A stretch of 64,000 nucleotides of DNA. Source: GCA-2697345 sp045565015. Lineage in GTDB: Bacteria > Pseudomonadota > Alphaproteobacteria > Rhodobacterales > Rhodobacteraceae. Location: contig JBJLGD010000038.1 in the NCBI GenBank assembly GCA_045565015.1, positions 36,977 through 100,976 of the forward strand, in the 5' to 3' direction. How positions within the stretch are numbered: position 1 is the stretch's first letter; each line of letters starts with the position of its first letter. The translations under genes and the position numbers were made by a program. Positions 28,829 through 35,742 of the stretch are shown piece after piece. Below the pieces are notes generated by a model. It was not told the DNA's origin and did not search any database. It worked only from the letters and a program-made list of their open reading frames with translations.

Positions 28829-29343
28829 TGTAAAGCTAATTGTTGCTCTATGTCTCGAATCAATTTCCTGCTATTAGGCTTTGTTAAGGACCCATAGGTA
28901 TTAACTAATTCCCCATTCTTGGAAATTAAAACTTTATTAAAATTCCATTTTGGGGTAAATCCACTTTGGTCTTTGACCCATTGAAAAAAAGGATGTGCAT
29001 TTGATCCTTTCACAGAAGTGATTTCAGTAATTGGTATATCTAAACCTAGATCTAATTCACAAAAATCTTTGACTGCACTATTTGACTTCAGCTCTTGCTT
29101 GAAGTCATTTGACGGTACTGCAAGAACAATTAGTCCCTCATTTTTATAGGTATCAAAAAGTTTCTGTAACCCCCGGTATTGTTTAGTGAAGCCACATTGA
29201 GAAGCCGAATTAACTACTAAAAATGGTTTACCTTTCCACTCACTGGTATTAATCGTACCGCCGTCGATATTAGAAAAAGTAAATGACATTGCTGAAACGG
29301 CCCCCAAAAAAAAGGTCAAGGTTGCATAGAGTAGTTTGCGCAT
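28825..29343 (-). CDS. Glutathione peroxidase family, probably exported
   Basis: Thiol peroxidase with the active-site segment NSASQCGFTKQYRGLQ (Cys, not selenocysteine), then VLAVPSNDF with the Gln/Asn partner region and WNFNKVLI. The start chosen is the second ATG because it yields a clean signal peptide (MRKLLYATLTFFLGAVSA) with an AxA-type cleavage site. The longer frame from 29385 adds 14 polar residues and has no better ribosome site. A periplasmic location suits its coupling to dsbB. Confidence 0.88.
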   Translation of the reverse strand: MRKLLYATLTFFLGAVSAMSFTFSNIDGGTINTSEWKGKPFLVVNSASQCGFTKQYRGLQKLFDTYKNEGLIVLAVPSNDFKQELKSNSAVKDFCELDLGLDIPITEITSVKGSNAHPFFQWVKDQSGFTPKWNFNKVLISKNGELVNTYGSLTKPNSRKLIRDIEQQLALQ

Positions 29344-29490
29344 AATTATTTTAATCCAAAAAAATTTATGGGTTAGATCTTTCATATAGAATAAGTATTC
29401 ACACCCTTTAATTCAATAGGTAGATTGACCTTTATTAACGCCTTAGATAGAGGAACATATAAGCTTGGTCTCTAGGATCAATTATTCAAT

Positions 29491-29575
29491 GCCCGAGTGG
29501 CGGAATTGGTAGACGCAGGGGATTCAAAATCCCCCGCCGAAAGGCTTGTCGGTTCGAGTCCGACCTCGGGTACCA
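29491..29575 (+). tRNA. tRNA-Leu (anticodon CAA)
   Basis: 85 nt with complete cloverleaf. The acceptor stem GCCCGAG pairs with CTCGGGT (G-U at the first pair) and the D loop includes TTGGTAGA. The anticodon stem GGGGA/TCCCC encloses TTCAAAA, so the anticodon is CAA. There is a long class II variable arm and T arm GTCGGTTCGAGTCCGAC, and CCA is encoded. It lies between gpx and the hemP operon. Confidence 0.97.
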
Positions 29576-29600
29576 TTGTAATAGCTTTTTGGCACGGTTG

Positions 29601-30089
29601 TTAATGTATTGTCGAATTTTCAGGTTCTGGGAAACCATAAAGTGATTGTGTGTTTTCTGTATAATTACAGATTTTCTGTAAAGCTGATCCAAATTCTACA
29701 GAGTAGGTAACCAAATCGGGAGCAAAAGTTGGAGCCACCAAAAGAGTAGCTATCAGCATCGCGTCATCATTTTCGCCTTTGATTGCCGAAACTACTAGAT
29801 TTGCAAAACAGGATTCATCAGCACCAACGCACTTACATTCTGAATCGTGACGCATCAATGGTCTGCGCCCATGATCAGATATTAATTGGTAAATATTTTC
29901 AAGAGATTTAAGAGACTCCTTAGCTATCTCGGTACCTAGCACATTAAAGAAATCTCTGTACACCTTGGACTGAGAGTCGGGTCCATCACACCATAGCCGA
30001 AAATAAATAACTGTGCTTGCTTCTAAATCACTAAATTCATTTAGATAACCAACAGGTGAACCACCTCTGTGTGGATTACCATTATTCAT
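29601..30089 (-). CDS. Conserved protein of unknown function, coupled to hemP
   Basis: 162 residues, no signal or TM segment. The central part contains RRPLMRHDSECKCVGADESCF with Cys85, Cys87 and Cys94 plus His81, a compact possible metal site. The helical remainder includes EASTVIYFRLWCDGPDSQ near residue 23. Its ATG overlaps the hemP stop (ATGA). I believe similar proteins occur beside hemP in Rhodobacterales, but no function is known to me. Co-transcription with hemP suggests a part in iron or haem handling (inference). Confidence 0.8.
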   Translation of the reverse strand: MNNGNPHRGGSPVGYLNEFSDLEASTVIYFRLWCDGPDSQSKVYRDFFNVLGTEIAKESLKSLENIYQLISDHGRRPLMRHDSECKCVGADESCFANLVVSAIKGENDDAMLIATLLVAPTFAPDLVTYSVEFGSALQKICNYTENTQSLYGFPEPENSTIH

Positions 30090-30265
30090 TTAGTTAAAAT
30101 TAGTTTGTTTGAGCGTGTGATCCTCAAGACATATTTTTGATCTCCTAAAATAATATGCGCCTGATTTCCTGTTTTGATCAAATGTTCTGCACGATAAGCA
30201 CTGATTTCTGGTGTAATCTCTTCTTTTTGATTGAAATGTATTTCATGTCTGTCTTGTAATGTCAT
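30086..30265 (-). CDS. hemP: Hemin uptake protein HemP/HmuP
   Basis: 59-residue protein with the HemP signature at its C-terminus: AHIILGDQKYVLRITRSNKLILTK read in two parts (HIILGDQKYVL and ITRSNKLILTK). HemP proteins are needed for haem uptake or its regulation. The start is the ATG at 30265 because AAAGAG lies about 9 bases before it; an upstream in-frame start at 30310 would overlap the 53-aa gene. It is the second gene of an operon with an iron-box-like promoter. Confidence 0.85.
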   Translation of the reverse strand: MTLQDRHEIHFNQKEEITPEISAYRAEHLIKTGNQAHIILGDQKYVLRITRSNKLILTK

Positions 30266-30269
30266 TTGT

Positions 30270-30431
30270 TCACACTCTTTTCTTTTTATCGGCATCCAGT
30301 AGCCATTCAAGGCTTGCTGCTGCTGATATGTTGTTAGACTCGAGAAATATACTAATTTCTATTGGTTCAAGCTTGAGACATTCGTCCATTTTTTTTGGGT
30401 ATATCGTTTTGGGTGTGGTATTATAATTCAT
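30270..30431 (-). CDS. Small leader gene of the hemP operon (53 aa), unknown
   Basis: Reading frame too short for routine calling but with an excellent AAGGAG ribosome site 9 bases before its ATG, a promoter about 70 bases upstream, and a stop codon 4 bases before the hemP start. The peptide (MNYNTTPKTIYPKK, a central CLKLEPIEISIFLESN, then AAASLEWLLDADKKKRV) has no TM segment and one Cys. Function unknown. It could be a partner of HemP or a translated leader that couples hemP translation. Confidence 0.65.
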   Translation of the reverse strand: MNYNTTPKTIYPKKMDECLKLEPIEISIFLESNNISAAASLEWLLDADKKKRV

Positions 30432-30487
30432 TGGGTAAGCTCCTTGTATTTATCCTAGTGCTTCCCATCAAAACGATAAGGTGGCTT

Positions 30488-30502
30488 GAATAACTCTTAT
30501 TC
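30488..30502. promoter_or_regulatory. Dyad overlapping the hemP operon -10 region
   Basis: GAATAA-CTC-TTATTC is a perfect 6-3-6 inverted repeat that overlaps the -10 element and the expected transcription start. This is a good place for a repressor, perhaps an iron-responsive one such as Irr or a Fur-type protein. The binding protein is not identified. Confidence 0.4.
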
Positions 30503-30527
30503 TGAGTAAAACAGTCAGATATGTCAA
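30499..30527 (-). promoter_or_regulatory. Promoter of the hemP operon
   Basis: On the minus strand a consensus TTGACA (30527-30522) is followed after exactly 17 bases by CAGAAT (30504-30499; four of six consensus bases). It is about 70 bases upstream of the 53-aa gene. Confidence 0.6.
30503..30517. promoter_or_regulatory. Iron-Rhodo-box-like site (TGA-N9-TCA)
   Basis: TGAGTAAAACAGTCA has the TGA-N9-TCA form described for RirA-linked iron boxes in Rhizobiales and Rhodobacterales, and sits in the spacer of the hemP operon promoter. Binding would block RNA polymerase. The motif is short, so position is the main support. Confidence 0.5.
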
Positions 30528-30619
30528 TAAATAAATAAATGTTTTATTAAAAATTGTTAAATTTGAATTTTTTCTCAAAGGTTAATTAAAAGTATTTATT
30601 TTTGGGCTGAATAGCTGAA

Positions 30620-31312
30620 TTAACTGAAAACTGTTAAAATTTCACTTAACGGCTTCTTAATTTTAGCAACTTCTGGTACTGTTGCATTATCTGCAGGATA
30701 CCCCACCGGGATAATCATCACAGGCTTTTCATTAGGTGGTCTACCACATAGAGTTCCCAAAGATTTCATTGGGTTTGGTGTATGTTCTAGACATACTAAC
30801 CCTGCGTGATGCAACGCTGTTATAAGCATTCCCATAGCAATTCCAACACTTTCAGGAACATAATAATTTTTTTGCTTAACGCCACTTTTAGAAATTCCAT
30901 ACCTTTGAGCAAAAACTATAATTAACCAAGGTGCATCGGTAAGATGAGGTTTTGAAACCCCAGTACCAATTGGTTCAAGAGCCGCAAGCCACTCATCGCC
31001 AGCTCCACCACTATAAAACGTTTTTTCTTCTTCCTCAGCTACCAAGCGAATTTTGTGCTTCATTTCTTTGTTGCTAACGGCAACAAAATACCAAGGTTGA
31101 CGATTCGCCCCCGATGGTGCTGTTCCAGCCGTTGCAATAGCGGTTTGGATAATCTCTTCTGGAACTGATCTGGTAGAATAATCTCTAACTGAATGTCGCT
31201 TTTCCATATATGAAAGAAAGCTTTCGATGTCTTTTTGTGCAATATTATCTTTTTTCTGGACACGATCAGGCAGAGCTATGCCATTGTATATTGGGATTTT
31301 TTGATCTTTCAT
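30620..31312 (-). CDS. Nitroreductase-family flavoprotein, iodotyrosine-deiodinase-like
   Basis: FMN-dependent nitroreductase fold. The conserved stretch KRHSVRDYSTRSVP, then AGTAPSGANRQPWYFVAV and the EEEEKTFY segment resemble the iodotyrosine deiodinase branch (reductive dehalogenation of halotyrosines) more than NfsA/NfsB. The ATG at 31312 is chosen (230 residues) because GGAG lies 7 bases upstream; a TTG at 31348 would add 12 residues. It stands alone on the minus strand, divergent from an SDR gene. Function in a bacterium is uncertain. Confidence 0.85.
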   Translation of the reverse strand: MKDQKIPIYNGIALPDRVQKKDNIAQKDIESFLSYMEKRHSVRDYSTRSVPEEIIQTAIATAGTAPSGANRQPWYFVAVSNKEMKHKIRLVAEEEEKTFYSGGAGDEWLAALEPIGTGVSKPHLTDAPWLIIVFAQRYGISKSGVKQKNYYVPESVGIAMGMLITALHHAGLVCLEHTPNPMKSLGTLCGRPPNEKPVMIIPVGYPADNATVPEVAKIKKPLSEILTVFS

Positions 31313-31458
31313 CACTACACTCCAATTCTTGGATTTTATATCTGACAACTATTTATTGTCCAGCAATACTTAATTCCGACTTTTTTTATCAGAAAAGGGT
31401 GTTGAACTCTTTTTTTTTCATGTTAAAAGTAAAATATAATTAGAAATTGGAAATCATA

Positions 31459-32187
31459 ATGTCCCAAAGGACACTTCTTCTGACAGGAGCAAGCCGCGGA
31501 ATTGGGCACGCTACAGTAAAAAGGTTTTCCTCGGAGGGTTGGCGTGTATTAACTTGTTCCCGAAAACCGTTTGATGAGAGATGCCCTTGGCCGGGTGGTG
31601 AAGAAAACCACATCCAAGTAGACTTATCAGACCCAAACAGTACGATCAAAGCCATTCCAATTATAAAAGAAAAAGTTAATGGCCGTTTGGATGCCTTGGT
31701 AAATAATGCAGGAATTTCGCCAAAAGGACCAAATAATGAGAGACTGAATAGTAGCGATACAGATTTAAAGACTTGGGGTCATGTATTTCATGTTAATTTT
31801 TTCTCATCAGTTGTTTTGGTAAACGGCTTGAAGAATGAGTTAACAGAAGCAAAAGGCTCTATAGTTAATGTTACTTCTATAGCTGGTTCGCGAGTTCATC
31901 CATTCGCAGGAGCCCCATACGCGACGTCTAAGGCAGCTTTAGCGGCCTTAACGCGTGAAATGGCGCATGATTTAGGCCCCCTAGGAATTAGAGTTAACGC
32001 AATAGCACCTGGAGAAGTGGAGACTTCTATTCTTAGCCCAGGAACAGATAAAATTGTTGATACGTTACCCCTCCAAAGACTGGGTCAGCCATCAGAAGTT
32101 GCCTCCGCCATTTTCTTTTTATGCTCTGGACAAAGCTCATATATTTCGGGAACTGAAATCCAAGTAAACGGAGCCCAACACGTTTAA
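31459..32187 (+). CDS. SDR family NAD(P)-dependent oxidoreductase
   Basis: 242 residues of the classical short-chain dehydrogenase type. It has TGASRGIGHA (cofactor loop), NNAGISPKG, the catalytic Ser and YATSK of the Tyr-x-x-x-Lys pair, then APGEVETSIL. CSRKP after beta-2 suggests NADP preference (Arg/Ser in the loop; inference). ATG at 31459 with GGAA 7 bases upstream. The substrate is unknown; it is divergent from the deiodinase-like gene and convergent with the Lin0512 pair. Confidence 0.9.
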   Translation: MSQRTLLLTGASRGIGHATVKRFSSEGWRVLTCSRKPFDERCPWPGGEENHIQVDLSDPNSTIKAIPIIKEKVNGRLDALVNNAGISPKGPNNERLNSSDTDLKTWGHVFHVNFFSSVVLVNGLKNELTEAKGSIVNVTSIAGSRVHPFAGAPYATSKAALAALTREMAHDLGPLGIRVNAIAPGEVETSILSPGTDKIVDTLPLQRLGQPSEVASAIFFLCSGQSSYISGTEIQVNGAQHV

Positions 32188-32210
32188 AATTAGTTGATTT
32201 TTGCTAAAAA

Positions 32211-32576
32211 TTATTTTTTTAAAGCACACCATTCGTCTTTATTTATTGGATACAGTGCCTCAATAGCTGCAACAGCAACAACATGAGTAGTATCGTTCTC
32301 TATATCAATTACATTTTGACCACCAAAAACTATCTCAGCGGAAGCAAGGCCTCTGGGTAGGGATGCAACTATAATTCGTTCGTCAACCTTATCTGGTTCC
32401 TGAACCCCGATGGTGACATTCACGATCAAATCTTTGGAGTCCAGGTTAAGTGATTTAAATAATGTGAGTGACGAATGATGAAGTGCATCCTGAACAGCTC
32501 GGCAAGCTGCTTTTGTGTAATCCATACCATATAAGTCATTTCCTATTCCCATCTCTAGGATTAATCTATTTGACAT
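32211..32576 (-). CDS. Lin0512 family protein (second of a tandem pair)
   Basis: 121 residues of the uncharacterised Lin0512 family. It has the N-terminal ILEMGIGNDLYGMDYTKAA, VTIGVQEPD and FGGQNVIDIEND segments shared with its neighbour. It overlaps the upstream paralogue by 11 bases, so the two are co-translated and may form a heteromer. The biochemical role of the family is not known to me. Confidence 0.85.
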   Translation of the reverse strand: MSNRLILEMGIGNDLYGMDYTKAACRAVQDALHHSSLTLFKSLNLDSKDLIVNVTIGVQEPDKVDERIIVASLPRGLASAEIVFGGQNVIDIENDTTHVVAVAAIEALYPINKDEWCALKK

Positions 32577-32922
32577 TTATTCTCTCCATATCGAAAGAAA
32601 CAATAATCGCTACATTTGCGATTATAGTGATGCCATTCTCATTGGGTTTCAGGATATCTAGACCGCCATGCACAACTTTAAATGTTGATCTTCCGTATGG
32701 TAATATTTTTTTTAAATCTTCAATTTCAACTGACCTAGGTTCCTGTACACCAATCTCAACATCTATTAACATTTCCTCTTTTTTAAAGCCAAATGCATCG
32801 GCTAATGATAATGAATTATGCCATAATGCATCTTTTAGACCTCGTATAGCAGCACCGGTATAATCTTGTTTTCTGAGTGAAGTTCCCATCCCAAACTCCA
32901 CCGCCATTCGTTTTTTGGCCAT
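32566..32922 (-). CDS. Lin0512 family protein (first of a tandem pair)
   Basis: 118 residues. The same fold elements as the downstream copy are visible: AVEFGMGTSLRKQDYTGAA, DVEIGVQEPRSVE and VHGGLDILKPNENG. The two copies are clearly paralogous but strongly diverged, which favours distinct subunits over recent duplication. ATG start. The upstream neighbour on the same strand is a 68-aa hypothetical gene, 55 bases away. Confidence 0.85.
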   Translation of the reverse strand: MAKKRMAVEFGMGTSLRKQDYTGAAIRGLKDALWHNSLSLADAFGFKKEEMLIDVEIGVQEPRSVEIEDLKKILPYGRSTFKVVHGGLDILKPNENGITIIANVAIIVSFDMERINVK

Positions 32923-32977
32923 CTTTGAAACTCTCTTTTATCTCTTAACAGTTTAGCAATATAGATTAAGTTAGAGT

Positions 32978-33184
32978 TTATAAAGCCAATTCTCCATTAG
33001 GTTGCTCTCGCTTAAAACCACGGTGAGCTTTCTCAACTAGACCAATTTTCCAGTATTCGGATATATAGGAGTCATTTTTTGGAATTTGTTTTACTTGATT
33101 TAAAAATGCTGGCTTGGCTTTGTCAGGGAGGCCTGGCTTGCGCGGAAGCAACTTAATTAAAGGGAGTAAGTTCAATTCCGCCAC
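32978..33184 (-). CDS. Small hypothetical protein (68 aa)
   Basis: Basic, proline-containing protein (LLPLIKLLPRKPGLPDKAKP, then KNDSYISEYWKIGLVEKAHRGF) without TM helix or Cys. The start is GTG with GAGAAG 6 bases upstream. It is in the same orientation as the Lin0512 pair and probably in their operon. I do not recognise it. Confidence 0.5.
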   Translation of the reverse strand: MAELNLLPLIKLLPRKPGLPDKAKPAFLNQVKQIPKNDSYISEYWKIGLVEKAHRGFKREQPNGELAL

Positions 33185-33389
33185 TTATTACTTCTCATAA
33201 CTCATTATTTTAGTCAACAAAGTATAATGCAAAAATGTTAATAATTGTCTATTTTTGTAAAATCTGTTGATTTGTAAAATAATAAACGATGCTGTGGAGG
33301 TTGTTTATTTTTTTAACATAATAATTATGGTTTTCTTTCAATATTTCTTCTGTATTTTGTGAGATATTAGACCAATTAAAGCGCTTAGT

Positions 33390-34682
33390 ATGATTAAGAA
33401 TGAACAACCCTTTAATAGTAATAGCTTGTGGAATGCTACGGCTAATAAGGAATTATTTTGTAATTCGCTTACTAATGATGAGGAGGCTGAAGTTGTGATC
33501 ATCGGAGCCGGATATACTGGCTTATCTGCTGGACTTCATCTCGCTGAAAAAAAAATGAAAGTTATAATCTTAGATTCTGAAAATCCAGGTTGGGGGGCTT
33601 CTGGCAGAAATGGCGGTCAAGTAAATCCTGGTTTAAAAGAGGATCCTGAGGAGATTGAAAAAAAGTTTGGTAGTGAAGTAGGACGAAAAATGGTTGAGGT
33701 TTCAGGCAATGCCCCAGATCTTGTTTTTTCAATTATAAAAAAATACAATATCCAATGTAACGCTATTCGGTCGGGGTGGATAAGGGCAGCTCATAATAAA
33801 GAGGCCTTTAAAAAACAAAAAAAACGAGCAAAAGACTGGCAAGGTCGCGGTGTCGCAATACAAATACTCGAGAGGGATGAGATAGCAGCGATGCTCGGTA
33901 CGGATGAGTATTGTGGCGGGAGCCTTGATCCGCGAGGTGGAAACCTACATCCGTTGAACTATGCACTTGGATTAGCTGACGCAGCAATGGATGCAGGCGC
34001 TGTGATCTACGGCAACTCCAAAGTGCTCGACATTAATACCTCTGATGACATTCATATAATTCGTACCAATTCTGGAACAGTTAAAACCAGTAGAATATTA
34101 CTTTGTACAAATGGTTACACTAATAAACTAGTTCCTCCTTTAGAACGTACAATTGTGCCTGTTCATTCTGTACAAGTTGCAACTTTGCCTTTGTCAGATA
34201 ACATATTAAAGTCTATTCTTCCAGGGAAACAGGCTCCATCCGATACAAGGCGATCTTTGCTTTATTTTCGTTTAGATGACAGTGGGCGGTTTATTATAGG
34301 AGGTCGAGGAGCCTATTCAAAATCAGAAGCTGAAAGTCAACAAGAGTTCTTACGACAGGAAGCAGAGCGGATATTTCCTCAACTAAAGGGAGTGGAGTGG
34401 CAGTATGCTTGGGGAGGTTTTATAGCGGTTACGGCGGATCATTATCCTCATTTGAATATATTAAGGAAGGGTATTATTGCAGGCTTAGGTTACAATGGCC
34501 GTGGCGTTGCGATGTCAACAGCGATGGGCAAAGTAATGGCAGACTGGGCCATGGGGGTTAATGAGAGCAGTCTTTCTTTTCCTTTAACCTCACCTCGACC
34601 AATACCCTTTCATAAGTTTCGCAAACTTGGTGTCAAGTTTATGCTAGCAAAATATAAGCTATTAGATTTTCTGCGATTATAG
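33390..34682 (+). CDS. FAD-dependent amine oxidase of the DAO family (PuuB-like)
   Basis: 430 residues. The dinucleotide motif VIIGAGYTGLSAGLHLAE is at residues 36-53, then PGWGASGRNGGQVNPG, which is typical of gamma-glutamylputrescine oxidase and related glycine/sarcosine-type oxidases. YAWGGFIAVTADHYPH and GLGYNGRGVAMSTAMG form the C-terminal FAD contacts. It probably oxidises a secondary or primary amine with peroxide release; the substrate is open. It heads a plus-strand run of four genes (oxidase, HMT-like, GGT-like, hydrolase). Confidence 0.87.
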   Translation: MIKNEQPFNSNSLWNATANKELFCNSLTNDEEAEVVIIGAGYTGLSAGLHLAEKKMKVIILDSENPGWGASGRNGGQVNPGLKEDPEEIEKKFGSEVGRKMVEVSGNAPDLVFSIIKKYNIQCNAIRSGWIRAAHNKEAFKKQKKRAKDWQGRGVAIQILERDEIAAMLGTDEYCGGSLDPRGGNLHPLNYALGLADAAMDAGAVIYGNSKVLDINTSDDIHIIRTNSGTVKTSRILLCTNGYTNKLVPPLERTIVPVHSVQVATLPLSDNILKSILPGKQAPSDTRRSLLYFRLDDSGRFIIGGRGAYSKSEAESQQEFLRQEAERIFPQLKGVEWQYAWGGFIAVTADHYPHLNILRKGIIAGLGYNGRGVAMSTAMGKVMADWAMGVNESSLSFPLTSPRPIPFHKFRKLGVKFMLAKYKLLDFLRL

Positions 34683-34774
34683 AAAGTTGATATACTTCAA
34701 ACAGAAAAAAGGTAATTGAATAAAACATGGGCTCTGCTAACAATTTGAATAACATTGCGAAAGGATAATCAAAA

Positions 34775-35707
34775 ATGAAAACGCCTTACGAAAAGATAAT
34801 GCAGCGAATAGCTAGTGGTGAGGTAATTATCATAGATAGCGGATTATCTACCGAACTAGAAAAACGGGGTGCCAAAATGCAAGATACGCAATGGTCTGGC
34901 AGTGTTTCCATAGAGTCTTTTGATTTACTGGTTGATACCCATAGAGCCTATATTGATGCGGGAGCGCAAGTAATTACAGTCAACAGCTATGCCTCTTCCA
35001 GATTAGTTTTAGGGGGGACTAAAAGTGAAAAGAATTTTGAGGAAATAAATAGAAAAAACATAGAGGCAGCTCTCCTTGCTAGAGAAAAGTCGGGAGTAAA
35101 GGAGTTACTAGTTGCAGGGTCGATTTCGCATCAGGCCTCATGGCAGAGAGACGGAACTCGCGTAATGCAGCAAATTGAAACCAGGATTCCCGGAGATAAG
35201 TTACATAGTGCATTTAATGAAATTATTGGATTTCATGAGGCAGGTGGTGTTGACTTTTTACTTCTAGAGATGATGAACATTCCGTATAGAATGACATCAC
35301 TATTTGATCGTGTGTCTCTATCTCAACTACCGGTTTGGTGCGGCTTTTCGGCAAAACAAAAAACAAAAACTAGCCCGATAACTACATTTCATGATGAACA
35401 AATTAGTTTTGAAGAAATTGTTAAGCTTTCATTAGATTATAACTTTGATGTATTAGGTATTATGCATACCTCAGTAGATTTAATAAGTGATTGTATTGAA
35501 TTAATTAAAAGAAATCACAAAGGATTTTTAATGGCTTACCCTGATAGTGGTTACTTTAAATCGCCCAACTGGCAATTTTCAGAAATTATTTCTCCCGAAG
35601 ACCTGGCTATATTTGCATCAGAATGGATAAAATCAGGTGTTAATATTGTTGGTGGATGTTGTGGTTTAGGGCCCAAGCATACTAAGGCTTTATCTGATCT
35701 AAAGTAG
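34775..35707 (+). CDS. Homocysteine S-methyltransferase family protein
   Basis: 310-residue barrel protein. The N-terminal IIIDSGLSTELEKRG and C-terminal VGGCCGLGP carry two of the three zinc Cys ligands (Cys295, Cys296). The third, usually in a G-x-N-C motif, aligns with GIMHTS, so the position is His231. Zinc might still bind through His, or the protein may have lost methyltransferase chemistry. It lies between an amine oxidase and a GGT-like gene on one strand. Methyl donors such as betaines are possible substrates (inference). Confidence 0.82.
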   Translation: MKTPYEKIMQRIASGEVIIIDSGLSTELEKRGAKMQDTQWSGSVSIESFDLLVDTHRAYIDAGAQVITVNSYASSRLVLGGTKSEKNFEEINRKNIEAALLAREKSGVKELLVAGSISHQASWQRDGTRVMQQIETRIPGDKLHSAFNEIIGFHEAGGVDFLLLEMMNIPYRMTSLFDRVSLSQLPVWCGFSAKQKTKTSPITTFHDEQISFEEIVKLSLDYNFDVLGIMHTSVDLISDCIELIKRNHKGFLMAYPDSGYFKSPNWQFSEIISPEDLAIFASEWIKSGVNIVGGCCGLGPKHTKALSDLK

Positions 35708-35742
35708 CATAAGTTTTAGCAGAATTATTATTGGAGCAAAAA

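Noticed and set aside
28825..29343. Selenocysteine in the glutathione peroxidase
   Set aside because: The active-site codon is Cys and no in-frame TGA is needed.
29491..29575. tRNA-Leu as an attachment site for a genomic island covering 30-64 kb
   Set aside because: No integrase and no direct repeat of the tRNA 3' end were seen in the window, and base composition does not change at the tRNA.
29486..29692. 68-codon minus-strand frame crossing the tRNA-Leu
   Set aside because: It is the antisense of the tRNA gene, a well-known spurious protein pattern, and overlaps the real downstream gene.
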